From the NCBI GenBank assembly GCA_026708085.1, contig JAPOVP010000007.1:1-64000 (forward strand): a DNA stretch of 64,000 nucleotides, in the 5' to 3' direction. Source of the stretch: Caldilineaceae bacterium. Lineage in GTDB: Bacteria; Chloroflexota; Anaerolineae; Caldilineales; Caldilineaceae. The translations under genes and the position numbers were made by a program. Below, piece after piece: positions 31,860 through 40,860 of the stretch. The first letter of the stretch is position 1; every line of letters starts with the position of its first letter. Under the pieces are notes generated by a model. That model saw nothing but the letters and a program-made list of their open reading frames with translations. It had not been told where the DNA came from and searched no databases.

Positions 31860-32780
31860 ATGAACCACCGCAAAGCAATCTACTGCATGGCCCTGGCAGC
31901 CATCTTTTTCAGCACAAGTGGACTGCTGATCAAAGTGATTTCCGTTCCCCATCTGCCCCTGCTGGGAGTCCGCGGCGCCTTCGCTGCCCTGACAATCGCT
32001 CTCTTCATGGCGCGACCTCACCTGCAATCCGCACGCCGCAACCCATCCAACACCCCGCGTCCCACGCAAGCGAAGCCCCGTCCGAGAATCCCGTGGTCGT
32101 TCCCCCTGCTTGGCGGGGCCATCTCCCTCGTCTGCGCTCAGGCCTTCTTTATCATTGCAGTCCGCGAGACTACGGCCGCAAACGCCATCTTCCTCCAGTA
32201 CACTGCGCCGATCTTTGTCGCCTTTTTCGGTATTCACTACCTCCGCGAATCCGTGGGGAAACTGGACTGGCTCGCCCTCGCCGCCGTAGGCGCAGGCCTT
32301 CTTTGCTTCTACGGCGACGGCATGACTGCTGGCGGCACCATCGGCAACCTCTTTGGCTTGCTGGCCGGCCTGACCTTCGCCTGGTTTCTCCTCTTCATGC
32401 GCAAACAGAAAGACGGATCGACCATCGAAACCGTCCTGCTGGGCAACGTCCTTTCCGCGCTGCTGGGGCTTCCCTTTCTGCTCGGAGCCGCACCGAGCGC
32501 GGCCGACTGGTTGGGAATGATCTTCCTCGGCATCTTTCAGATCGGTCTCCCTTCGATTCTCATCGCCCTCGCTATCAAAGAGTTGACCGCGGTGGGAGCT
32601 GTCCTTATCCAGACCCTGGAACCTATTCTCAATCCCGTGTGGGTCCTTCTCTTCATCGGCGAGATGCCCACGCCCCTTGCGCTGCTCGGCGGAGCTATCG
32701 TTATCGGAGCAGTAACCTTCCGCTCTGTCCTGGCCAATCGGTCGCGGCGCCTGGCGGCTGCCTCCCAGCCCACAGCATGA
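31860..32780 (+). CDS. EamA/DMT family transporter
   Basis: This 306-residue protein has ten hydrophobic segments in two EamA halves. The first starts IYCMALAAIFFSTSGLLIKV. An arginine/proline-rich loop (about 58-77) follows its second segment. AVRETTAANAIFLQYTAPIFV and AVGAVLIQTLEPILNPVWV are matching positions in the two halves. Members export or exchange metabolites (RhaT, RarD, YdcZ relatives); the substrate cannot be read from sequence. Confidence 0.82.
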   Translation: MNHRKAIYCMALAAIFFSTSGLLIKVISVPHLPLLGVRGAFAALTIALFMARPHLQSARRNPSNTPRPTQAKPRPRIPWSFPLLGGAISLVCAQAFFIIAVRETTAANAIFLQYTAPIFVAFFGIHYLRESVGKLDWLALAAVGAGLLCFYGDGMTAGGTIGNLFGLLAGLTFAWFLLFMRKQKDGSTIETVLLGNVLSALLGLPFLLGAAPSAADWLGMIFLGIFQIGLPSILIALAIKELTAVGAVLIQTLEPILNPVWVLLFIGEMPTPLALLGGAIVIGAVTFRSVLANRSRRLAAASQPTA

Positions 32781-32799
32781 CAACGCAGCAAAGACCACT

Positions 32800-34845
32800 G
32801 TGACCCGCTTGATATCATTCCCCAAGGGCCGCATTGCCATGGCGGCCGCGCGCCTGACAGCGATCCGTCAGCGCATCTGGACCACCTACCTGCCCGAACT
32901 GCTCGTCCTCCTCCTCGCAGCTCTGCCCCGCCTCTGGCGCCTGGAATATCACAGCATCTGGTTCGACGAAGCCATCTCCCTCGACTGGGCAAGGCTCGGC
33001 CCCGCTCACATTTTGCCGGGCACCCTCCAGCTGATCAGAGACAAACACCCGCCCGCCTACTATCTCGCCCTCCACTACTGGCAGACTCTCCTCAACTGGT
33101 TCGGCGCCGGCCAAAGCGACGCTGCCCTGCGCATCTTCGGCGTCCTCATAGGTATTCTCATGGTCTGGGGAATCCTGCGTCTTGTAACCCGGCTCAGCGG
33201 TCGCGCCAGCGGCCTGCTCGCCGCCGCCCTCACCGCGCTCGCGCCTGTGCTCGTCTGGTACAGCCAGGAGCTGCGCATGTTCCAGCCCGCCGCCACTGCC
33301 ATAGTCTGGGCCGTCCTCTTCCTCGTCGCCGCCCGCGAGCATCTTCCCCCGCACGGCGCGTCAACCGGCAGCCGCGCCGCTCCGGCCCGCCTTCTCTGCT
33401 GGCTTGGCCTCGTAGCAGCGCTTACCTTCGCCCTCTACAGCTATCTCTACGCCGCCTTCTTCCTACCCGGCCTCGGTCTCAGCATATTCCTCCTCGCTCG
33501 CCGCAGCGGGTCCTTCGACAGGCGCTACCTACTCGAGGCCATCGCCGCCTTCGCCGTCGTCGCCCTGCTCTTCCTGCCTCTTGCCCGCAGCGCCTGGACC
33601 GTCAACAGCGCATCCGGCACAACCGGCGCCCCCTTCGCCGGCTTCCTGCCCAACCTGTGGCGCCAGTTGCACATCTTCACCGTCTGGTATACCGGCTGGC
33701 CCTCGTCAGTCCGTACTGCCGCAATCCTCTTCTTCGCCCTGCTCGTCCTCGCCGGCCTGCTCCTCCCCGGAGACCGCCGCCGCGAAACGCGCCCGCTACT
33801 CTGGCTCTGGATCGGCGCGCCCCTGCTGATCGGCAGCGCCCTGCTCGCCACCAACGCCGCCATCTTCCGCGAAGATCGCTACTTTCTCTTTCTCGCCCCC
33901 TTCGTCCTCTGGGCCGCCGCCCGTGGTGTGAGCGCAATCGCACGCTGGCAGCCGTCTGCCGGCGCTCTCAGTGGCCTTGCCGCCCTCGCCCTCCTCGCCG
34001 CATCGCTACCCGTCCTCTGGACGCCCCCGCTCTTCCGCGAAAACTGGCGCGCCGCTGCCGGCTATATCAATGCCTATCAGGAGCACAGCCCCCACGCCGC
34101 TGCCGCCGCTCTCGTCAACCCCTATTTCCTCCTCCCCGCCCTCGACTGGTACCTGCGCCAGCAACCCGCCGCAACAGAGATGCCCGTCTACGGCAACTTC
34201 AACGCCCCGCTGACCCCCGAACAGGCCGAATCCCTTATCGCCGCCCATCTGCAGGATCTGACGGCGCCCAATGGCGCCGAAACACTCTGGCTGGTCCAAA
34301 GCCACCTCGCCGGCGTCGATGATCACCGGCTGGTCCAATCTTGGCTGGATGGGAGATTCCCCCTCGTCACCGAGCAGTACCCGGCTGGCGTGGAGATGCG
34401 AGGCTATGCCGTCCGTTTCAGATACCAGACCCTGCCCGAGCTGTCCGAGACCGCCGTCCATCCGCAGGCTCAGCTATTCCCCGGCGTCGAACTCACCGCC
34501 TGCGAGATCACCACGCCGGTCGTCCCCGCGCGCGACATCTTCTACCACCCGCCCAGTGGCTGGGTCCATCTGCGACTATGGATGAGGAAACTCGAAGAAG
34601 TAAGCGAAGCGCCCCCGCTCTTCGCCCTGGTCCAGGCCGGTGACGGGCAAATCTGGGGTCGTTCCTTAGAGCGCGCCGGCGACGTGCTCTCCGTCTACCC
34701 GCCCACCGCGTGGCAACCAAACGAGTTCGTCCGCGTCGAACTCGACGTAAACCTCAACCCCCTGGCCCAACCCGGCGCCTACAATGTCAAAATCGAAGCC
34801 GAAGGCCAACCCGGCGTCCCCTGCGGAAAAGTCCAACTTGAATGA
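32800..34845 (+). CDS. GT39/ArnT-like membrane glycosyltransferase
   Basis: This 681-residue integral membrane protein has the N-terminal HSIWFDEAISL, whose acidic pair is the catalytic region of GT-C enzymes. KHPPAYYLALHYW follows, and then about ten hydrophobic segments to about residue 400. A soluble C-terminal part (about 410-681) is mostly beta and ends in a carbohydrate-module-like fold (GVELTACEI, FVRVELDVNL). It should transfer a sugar from a polyprenyl-phosphate donor outside the membrane. The GTG at 32800 is used; an ATG at 32839 is an alternative. It converges with the helicase gene, with 14 bp between stops. Confidence 0.78.
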   Translation: MTRLISFPKGRIAMAAARLTAIRQRIWTTYLPELLVLLLAALPRLWRLEYHSIWFDEAISLDWARLGPAHILPGTLQLIRDKHPPAYYLALHYWQTLLNWFGAGQSDAALRIFGVLIGILMVWGILRLVTRLSGRASGLLAAALTALAPVLVWYSQELRMFQPAATAIVWAVLFLVAAREHLPPHGASTGSRAAPARLLCWLGLVAALTFALYSYLYAAFFLPGLGLSIFLLARRSGSFDRRYLLEAIAAFAVVALLFLPLARSAWTVNSASGTTGAPFAGFLPNLWRQLHIFTVWYTGWPSSVRTAAILFFALLVLAGLLLPGDRRRETRPLLWLWIGAPLLIGSALLATNAAIFREDRYFLFLAPFVLWAAARGVSAIARWQPSAGALSGLAALALLAASLPVLWTPPLFRENWRAAAGYINAYQEHSPHAAAAALVNPYFLLPALDWYLRQQPAATEMPVYGNFNAPLTPEQAESLIAAHLQDLTAPNGAETLWLVQSHLAGVDDHRLVQSWLDGRFPLVTEQYPAGVEMRGYAVRFRYQTLPELSETAVHPQAQLFPGVELTACEITTPVVPARDIFYHPPSGWVHLRLWMRKLEEVSEAPPLFALVQAGDGQIWGRSLERAGDVLSVYPPTAWQPNEFVRVELDVNLNPLAQPGAYNVKIEAEGQPGVPCGKVQLE

Positions 34846-34859
34846 GATGAAAAGGAGAT

Positions 34860-36983
34860 TCATGTGAGGAGAAACTCCAACTTCTCCTGGACTTGCGGTG
34901 CAGGCTCAACGATGTCCGCTGTACAATAGATGTGCCGAAATCGAGGCAAATCGCAACGGGCAACGACCGTTTTCCGGGCTAAATCCAGCGGCAACAGCGA
35001 ATGGAAGCGCCCCAAATCCAAGATCGCTTCAAAGCGGGGCAGCAATCGGTGCAACGCCCGACAAAACTTTTTTTTGTTCCAATCAGGTAATTTACACACG
35101 CGACCCGGTACAAACAAACAGTGTTCGTTGACATGCATTGCTGGCGCGGAATCTTTAGCTGTTGGATATTGAGAGTGGAGGATTTCCCTCAGCATCTCGC
35201 CGTACAGTTCTCCCCAAAAGTGAAAGAGCCACGTTCCTTCGGCCACCGGTATAGTTGCTATCTGGGCCGGCTGCAGGCCGGCCCAGGCAGCCATTGCCTG
35301 ACCGACTTCCAGCGGCAGGGCGTAAGGGGCGGTCTGGGAATAGATCTCTCGGCCCAGTGGCGCTCCTCGGATGCGTTCAACGCCGATGCGGTAACGGTCT
35401 TGCCATACGACCCGCAGGGTGCGCCCGCCTAGCTGCAGAACTTCTCCCACTGTACGGCGTCGGTGAGTTTGGGCTAAGGTTCGTCCGCTGAATGCGTCTA
35501 CCAGTGTCAGCGTAAGGGGGGCACTGCCGATATTGCTATAGATTTCGTGGGCGTCCACCAACTCATCCAACGCCGGCCCAGGCCGCCACTCACCCAGCCG
35601 TCCGGCGCGCAGGAAATCGAGCCGGCTTAAGTGACCCAAGATACTGCGCAGGATCTCATCATCAAATGACACCGGCGTTACTCGCCTCAAATCGGGCAAT
35701 CGAATGGCGCCCGTTGGGCTTTGCTTGAGAATACTGAAAGTCTGCTGAACCAGTACCGACGGCAAGAACGAAACCCCCTCCCGCCCCGCAACTCCGTCGG
35801 CTAGCGCAATCAGTGCCTGAAACTGTGCAACTTCCAGCCGGGAGCGGGCCATGCACAACACGCGCGTGATACCCGTGCGCCGGCCCCCGCGGCCGATGCG
35901 CTGCAAAAAGGATTGAAGCGACGGAGGTGGCCCGATGAGGGCCACATCGTCAATGCTACCGATGTCGATGCCTAATTCCAATGTGGAGGTGCTTACACAG
36001 ACAGCCACAGGCGCGACAGCAAAATCCCTTTCCACCTCAAGGCGTAAGGCCTGATCCAGATTCGAGTAATGGGCAAAGACGGCAGCGTTATAACCCAGAT
36101 ACGCGCGGAGAAAGGCCGCGGTCTGCTCCACTTCGTTGCGAGTGTTGCAAAAAACAAGCGTCTTGCGGATTCCGGTGCCTCTTCGCACTCGTTCAGTGAG
36201 AGCCGCCGCCAGCTCATCCAGATCCGTCATCGACGCAATCGTAGCGTCAAGTCTCCGCTTGCCCGCGACTGCGACAATTTTCAGTGGAGCGGTCGGAATT
36301 TCGTCAAAAGGCTGGCTTTTCAGGTAGCGCTCTGCTACACCTTCGGGATCAAGAACAGTGGCGGACAGGGCAATGCGCTGTAAAGGAACAGCCTCTGTTG
36401 TCGCCTGCTTTTGGTGATAGGCCCGCACAGTCTCGATGCGCCGCAATAGGCAACGCAGTTGGTCGCCCCGGGGGCCGCCATCAAACAGGTGAATCTCGTC
36501 CAGCACTATGGCTTGCAATGGGGCCAGCAGGCGCGGTGCTCGGGTGAGAAGGGAATCGGTCGATTCTGGTGTGGTGATGAGAACGGTCGGTGGATTTCGG
36601 GTGGAGACCGGCCCGGTGTCGCCGCTTTTCATTGTCAGGGACACTTCCAATGCTGCAAAGGGTCCCTGCAAACGCTCGTACAGGTCTCGCACCAACGCCC
36701 GCGTGGGGCAGATGTAGAGAATGTGGAGACGGTTTGGAGATCGTAACCCTTTCTGCCGCTGGATCGGCCCAAAACAGTATCGCTCCAGCAACGGGGCTAT
36801 AGCCGCCTCGGTTTTGCCGGAGGCGGTAGCGGCTATGACGAGTGTATTTTTGCCATCGAGAATCGGTGGGATCGTTTGCTGTTGGACGGGGGTAAGGCTG
36901 CCGTGCCGAGCGAAAAAGGGTGTCCAGGTACGGGGTAAACGGGACTTGAGGGCGAGAAGGCAATCATGCTGTGTCCAAGTCAT
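34860..36983 (-). CDS. Superfamily 2 DEAD/DEAH helicase, Lhr/BrxHI-like
   Basis: This 707-residue helicase has a Q-motif-like LTPVQQQTIPPIL, Walker A AATASGKTE (51-59), motif Ia PTRALVRDLY, motif II VLDEIHLFDGGPRGDQLR, motif III ALSATV, motif IV FCNTRNEVEQ, motif V STSTLELGIDIG and motif VI QRIGRGGRRTG. The GRGGRR box and the Lhr-like spacing put it near the BrxHI helicases of type 2 BREX. The C-terminal 280 residues have no domain I can name. It starts at the ATG (36983), three bases inside a TTG. It is the last gene of a minus-strand run behind two BREX-type ATPases. Its GC content is lower than that of the glycosylation genes on the other side. Confidence 0.82.
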   Translation of the reverse strand: MTWTQHDCLLALKSRLPRTWTPFFARHGSLTPVQQQTIPPILDGKNTLVIAATASGKTEAAIAPLLERYCFGPIQRQKGLRSPNRLHILYICPTRALVRDLYERLQGPFAALEVSLTMKSGDTGPVSTRNPPTVLITTPESTDSLLTRAPRLLAPLQAIVLDEIHLFDGGPRGDQLRCLLRRIETVRAYHQKQATTEAVPLQRIALSATVLDPEGVAERYLKSQPFDEIPTAPLKIVAVAGKRRLDATIASMTDLDELAAALTERVRRGTGIRKTLVFCNTRNEVEQTAAFLRAYLGYNAAVFAHYSNLDQALRLEVERDFAVAPVAVCVSTSTLELGIDIGSIDDVALIGPPPSLQSFLQRIGRGGRRTGITRVLCMARSRLEVAQFQALIALADGVAGREGVSFLPSVLVQQTFSILKQSPTGAIRLPDLRRVTPVSFDDEILRSILGHLSRLDFLRAGRLGEWRPGPALDELVDAHEIYSNIGSAPLTLTLVDAFSGRTLAQTHRRRTVGEVLQLGGRTLRVVWQDRYRIGVERIRGAPLGREIYSQTAPYALPLEVGQAMAAWAGLQPAQIATIPVAEGTWLFHFWGELYGEMLREILHSQYPTAKDSAPAMHVNEHCLFVPGRVCKLPDWNKKKFCRALHRLLPRFEAILDLGRFHSLLPLDLARKTVVARCDLPRFRHIYCTADIVEPAPQVQEKLEFLLT

Positions 36984-37161
36984 CAAGCCATGCTTTCAGT
37001 TCGGCGAAATCTCTGGAAAGCTCATTGATTAGCTGAAAATTCAAATCTGCAAGGATTGTTTCTAGCTCTGGCGCGTAATCTATATGGCTTGCTGACTCAA
37101 ACTCTTTCGCAATTCGCTCAGTAACGTTGCCGCCGAATAGTCCGGGTGTAGGTAAAGCAGA
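36964..37161 (-). other. Open frame bridging ATPase and helicase genes, no start codon
   Basis: On the minus strand a 65-codon frame runs open from inside the end of the ATPase gene to a TGA inside the first codons of the helicase gene. It fills the 96-bp gap completely. Its translation has protein-like, acidic helical character (ESASHIDYAPELETILADLN, then FQLINELSRDFAELKAWLDD). It lacks ATG or GTG, and its only TTG is late. It lies in the -1 frame of the ATPase, so it may be the true C-terminus of that protein reached by frameshift, or the remains of one. Confidence 0.4.
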
Positions 37162-38543
37162 TCAAAGAGTTCCACAGACAGTCGCATGGCAGCACGAATG
37201 TTCAAATGGTCACTACGCATCCCCTGACCCAGATGTTCAGCTGCGCCCTGGCATACCTTTCGGTGGCGTTCGTCAGGTTCGTAGGCGTAGGCTTGGGTGT
37301 GGAACGCCAGCGCCTGTTCCAAAAATCTGTCAATCTCTTGGGCTGTGTAGCGGTGATTCAGGTGCAGAATCTGCTCATCCTCAAGCCAGGCTTCCAGCGG
37401 TATGTCGCTGTGGGTAACGGTAAACAGGAAGAACAAGGACTGGCTTCCACCGTACCGGATGGGATACTCCCGAAAACGATGTTGGGGCAGACCGTCAGGA
37501 TTGATTCTGATCGCAGAGTTCCCCAACGCGGCCCGCACCACAGCGCTGAAGAAGAGACTGGCCTTGGGCCGCTGATAAGGATAGAGGAGCGAGTAGCTTT
37601 CCGCTTCGTCAAGCAGTACGCAAAGGCCGCTGTAGCCGGCCAGCCGGGCCAATACGCTGATGCCTGTCAGCAGATAAGCAATCTGACGGGCGTTGTGACT
37701 GTTCCGGTAGATTGAGGGGAAGCGAAATCCACGGGGCCTCGACCGCTTCATCGCCCAATCCATCCATCTCTCCTTGCGTCCGCCCATCAGCCAGTTCTGC
37801 CAAGCAGCCCGCTTGTCGGAAGAGGAGCTTTCGCCCAGCGCCTGCAAGCCACAGACCAGTGGATCATCCGCTTCAGGCGCGCTTTCAGAGAACTTGGCCT
37901 GAAGCGCCGGCGTCTTCGTTATTTCGGCCAAGAGCGGCCCCAGCCCACGCTCGTCACTTTGCGGGTAGCGCAGATTGCGCATCAGACTGCCGTAAATGTC
38001 GAAGGCCCGGTGGGGCGGCAGTTCATGCAAGTCCAGGCTGGTGACGGCAACGAGGAAATTGCAGTCCAGCGCCTCTTGGGTGGTCAGTTCAATGACATGA
38101 CTCTTGCCATAACCGTACTCACCGAGGACTGCCCGCGTCGCGCCGCCTTCGCTGTGAGCCTGGTGCAATGCCTGCGTGAGGCTCTTGCGCTCGGCTTCCA
38201 GGCCTATCGTCAGATCGCGGATGCGCTGCGCTGGCGCCACGCCCACCCGCAGTGACTCGATTAGGTGACGGGCCTCCCAGCGGTCGGGGGCCATCGGCAT
38301 GGGGACAATGCGGGAGAGGTTGCCAGCGGACACAAGGGTCTCTCGCGGGCGCTGGCCGTTGAATTCCAGTCTGGACCGGCGAAAACGCAAGCCGCTGGCA
38401 AAATGCACCATCCACTCTGTGCCATTGCGGTACTGCGCGACAATCCGGCCGCGTCCATATTGGGGATGCTCTACATTTTCACCAATCATGCCGGAATCCA
38501 GTGGGGAATCCAACCATCGCGCCCCGTTCGAGCAGGGCTGCAT
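37080..38543 (-). CDS. BREX-type P-loop ATPase (DUF2791, BrxC/BrxD-like) with N-terminal Tudor-like domain
   Basis: This 487-residue protein has Walker A GEYGYGKSH (141-149) and Walker B LCVLLDEAES (about 305-314), the pattern of DUF2791 ATPases. Residues 19-62 (NVEHPQYGRGRIVAQYRNG, then a conserved WMVHF) resemble the small C-terminal Tudor-like domain of PcrA/UvrD helicases, which contacts RNA polymerase. It is 10 bp behind the second ATPase gene and 96 bp before the helicase. The predicted end (SLSQQAI) may be too short; see the overlapping open frame at 36964-37161. An internal ATG at 38489 is an alternative start. Confidence 0.72.
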   Translation of the reverse strand: MQPCSNGARWLDSPLDSGMIGENVEHPQYGRGRIVAQYRNGTEWMVHFASGLRFRRSRLEFNGQRPRETLVSAGNLSRIVPMPMAPDRWEARHLIESLRVGVAPAQRIRDLTIGLEAERKSLTQALHQAHSEGGATRAVLGEYGYGKSHVIELTTQEALDCNFLVAVTSLDLHELPPHRAFDIYGSLMRNLRYPQSDERGLGPLLAEITKTPALQAKFSESAPEADDPLVCGLQALGESSSSDKRAAWQNWLMGGRKERWMDWAMKRSRPRGFRFPSIYRNSHNARQIAYLLTGISVLARLAGYSGLCVLLDEAESYSLLYPYQRPKASLFFSAVVRAALGNSAIRINPDGLPQHRFREYPIRYGGSQSLFFLFTVTHSDIPLEAWLEDEQILHLNHRYTAQEIDRFLEQALAFHTQAYAYEPDERHRKVCQGAAEHLGQGMRSDHLNIRAAMRLSVELFDLLYLHPDYSAATLLSELRKSLSQQAI

Positions 38544-38553
38544 TTGACGCCTA

Positions 38554-39828
38554 TCAATATGGCGGTGTTTCGCCTGCGCTCAGTTCAGCCACCTGCCCGC
38601 GTATGATCGCTTTTGCTTCGGCTTCGGTCAAGGTATTCTCTTCACCGGCATTCTGCTGGGCTAACACGGTGACGAAGCTCTTGACGAATAAACGTCTGTG
38701 GCTCACGTCCAGGAACATGTCCGTGGCGGCATTTGCCAGAATCTCCGCGTTGGCACGTTGTGTCTGGTGATCCAGATCTGTATTGAACGCTGTTTCGAAA
38801 ATTGGGATCAGTTTTTCACCGATGGTCAGCATAAGAACGTTTTCGTCGACGTCCAAACGTTCCAGATTGATCTGCGGACTGAAGGAATTTGTACGTGAGA
38901 AGGGGCCAAAAGCCTGTACGCGCTGTCGCAACGCGTCGTAGCGAGGTACAGTTTCGTTGATGAACTGGGGGGGCACTGCGTAGACGAACATGCTGCCAGG
39001 CAGATCGTCCCTGGTACGGTCAATGACCTCTCGCAGATTGTCTGTCGCAAGTCTTTCCGCCTTGCCGCCAATGCTGGCCATTCGGTCCACCTCATCGAAC
39101 AGCAGGACCAAGCCATTGTAGGAGAGTTCCCGGATCGTCTGTACCAGCGAGCGCAGCATCCGAAAGGCATTCGGGCGGGTAATTTTTTCGGTGACGCCGA
39201 GGCCCCGCAGAATTTTCGTATCGTCGGGGCTGGTCGTCTCCCCCATCAGCCAACGGGTGATCGAGTCCAGCCGGGCTTCGTGCCTGCGAATCAGAGCGTC
39301 AAAATAGCCCAGGATTGCTCTCTTATAGGCTAGGCTGTCGATGGCCGCCTTTTCCAATGTTTCCACGAGACCTGTGTAGTTAGGGTGGGTGAGTGTCTCC
39401 AGGACAGGGTGACCGACGAATCTCGTGAGAGTACCTTCCAGGAACCGAGTCAGTCCCTTTTCATCGCTAATCTCCTGCTCTTTCTCGTGCCAGATCAGGT
39501 TTCGGGCCACCGCAGCATAGACTAGTCGTTGGTCGTTGTAGGGAGTTTCCACCGGACTGAGGTCCACTTTGGCGACGGCAAATTCCTGACTCCAAGCCAG
39601 ATCCTGTAAGCAATATAGAAAGTGGGATTTGCCGCTGCCGTAATCGCCGACGACGATCTTGTAGGCGCCGCCGCCATTCTGCAGATAGGAAGAGAAGTAG
39701 TACTCATCCAAGGCATCAAGCAGGGAGCGATTGCCCACATTGAAATGCTGAACCCCCCGAGCCGGCGGTGTGCCGCTGGTCCCCAGATTCTCAATGATAT
39801 GGCGGGCCAATGACTGGGAAATGCTCAT
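38554..39828 (-). CDS. BREX-type P-loop ATPase (DUF2791, BrxD-like)
   Basis: This 424-residue protein has Walker A GDYGSGKSH (61-69) and Walker B LVLLFDEVDRM, followed by GKAERLATDNLREVIDRTRD and YAVPPQFINETVPRYDALRQ. This is a more standard BrxD-like ATPase than its neighbour at 37080. It probably acts as an oligomeric ATPase on DNA with the helicase. The ATG at 39828 overlaps the previous stop by one base (TAATG), so the genes are translationally coupled; an upstream GTG at 39840 is less likely. Confidence 0.78.
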   Translation of the reverse strand: MSISQSLARHIIENLGTSGTPPARGVQHFNVGNRSLLDALDEYYFSSYLQNGGGAYKIVVGDYGSGKSHFLYCLQDLAWSQEFAVAKVDLSPVETPYNDQRLVYAAVARNLIWHEKEQEISDEKGLTRFLEGTLTRFVGHPVLETLTHPNYTGLVETLEKAAIDSLAYKRAILGYFDALIRRHEARLDSITRWLMGETTSPDDTKILRGLGVTEKITRPNAFRMLRSLVQTIRELSYNGLVLLFDEVDRMASIGGKAERLATDNLREVIDRTRDDLPGSMFVYAVPPQFINETVPRYDALRQRVQAFGPFSRTNSFSPQINLERLDVDENVLMLTIGEKLIPIFETAFNTDLDHQTQRANAEILANAATDMFLDVSHRRLFVKSFVTVLAQQNAGEENTLTEAEAKAIIRGQVAELSAGETPPY

Positions 39829-40733
39829 TAGCGGCTCCACAGGTCTTGCTGTTTCGGATTATCCTCCTCGAAGAATATGTCGGCATAGAATACACCATCC
39901 AGCGGGCCATTCGGAATCCACACGCTGCGGTTCGCTTGCTCCGCTTGGCTCTTCGTCGCAACGCCTAGACGCAAGCGCAACTCCGTGCCATCCACGTTTA
40001 CCAGCGCGCCCGCCTTCTGTGCCAGGACCAGATCCCGCACAAAGAAAACGCGTTCGTAATCTTTGAATGTGGAGCGAGAAGGCTGATTCCAGAAGCGGGG
40101 GTTCTGGCGGTTGAGCACCATTTTGCTGTAGATCTCAATAACATTGATGCGCCCTCCGACAGGGTATCGGGAACGCTGCTCGATCAGTTCATTCCAGGTG
40201 TTGTACAGTTCTTGCAGAAATTGGCCGGCATCGGTCTGCCGCTCGACAATCTGTTTTTTCTGCTGGTGATACGCTTTAGGAATTGCTATGAACGACAGGG
40301 CCAGAGGCTTTGTCAGCGCCTCTTTTCCGTAGAACCACTGGCCTCTACGCGCCTTGGTATCCAACTGCAATACCAATTCGCCGACCACGACCGTGGGTGG
40401 CCGGCCTGACACCGTTTCACCTTGTGTCTCGAACAATTCCCTCAGATCACGAGCGAAGTCGAAAGCCAAGGCCTCCAGCGCCTGCTGCGTTACGTCAGCA
40501 AAGGTTCTGTGGATTGTCAGCAGTTCATCGGTGACCAGACCCTGTTCTTCGACAGCCTGCAGAGCAGCCTCAAACTTGGCCAGAGCCTTCTGCATGGGCA
40601 GGGCGTCGAGCTTTTCTTGCGATGTCAGACGCATCCCCTGCTTCAACGCGCTGGTCATAGCCTGTAGCGCTTTGAAACGGGGCATGATATCCGATTGCCC
40701 GATCTTAAATTGCTCAACGAGTATGTGATTCAC
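39828..40733 (-). CDS. Unrecognised protein, first gene of BREX-like ATPase/helicase module
   Basis: I do not recognise this 301-residue protein. Residues 15-110 look helical and coiled (FKALQAMTSALKQGMRL, KALAKFEAALQAVEEQGLV). A mixed region follows (VVVGELVLQLDTKARRGQWF) and the end is acidic (FFEEDNPKQQDLW). There is no P-loop, HTH or nuclease motif. I start it at the GTG at 40733 because GGAAGG stands about 10 bp before it; an open frame runs further back to 40880 without a start signal. Its stop overlaps the ATPase start, which binds it firmly to the module. It may be an adaptor or sensor. Confidence 0.65.
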   Translation of the reverse strand: MNHILVEQFKIGQSDIMPRFKALQAMTSALKQGMRLTSQEKLDALPMQKALAKFEAALQAVEEQGLVTDELLTIHRTFADVTQQALEALAFDFARDLRELFETQGETVSGRPPTVVVGELVLQLDTKARRGQWFYGKEALTKPLALSFIAIPKAYHQQKKQIVERQTDAGQFLQELYNTWNELIEQRSRYPVGGRINVIEIYSKMVLNRQNPRFWNQPSRSTFKDYERVFFVRDLVLAQKAGALVNVDGTELRLRLGVATKSQAEQANRSVWIPNGPLDGVFYADIFFEEDNPKQQDLWSR

Positions 40734-40860
40734 AAAATATACCCTTCCAGAGTGAAAAAACGATTCTATTACACCATTTTCTACACGTCTACGGCAAATG
40801 CAAGACAGATTAATTCGAAGTGATCCGGAAAAAAGCGTCTGCCATTCGCTAGGGGCATCA

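Noticed and set aside
34860-40733. Calling the locus a type 2 BREX system
   Set aside because: PglX, PglZ, PglW and PglY are absent from the window; only ATPase- and helicase-type components match.
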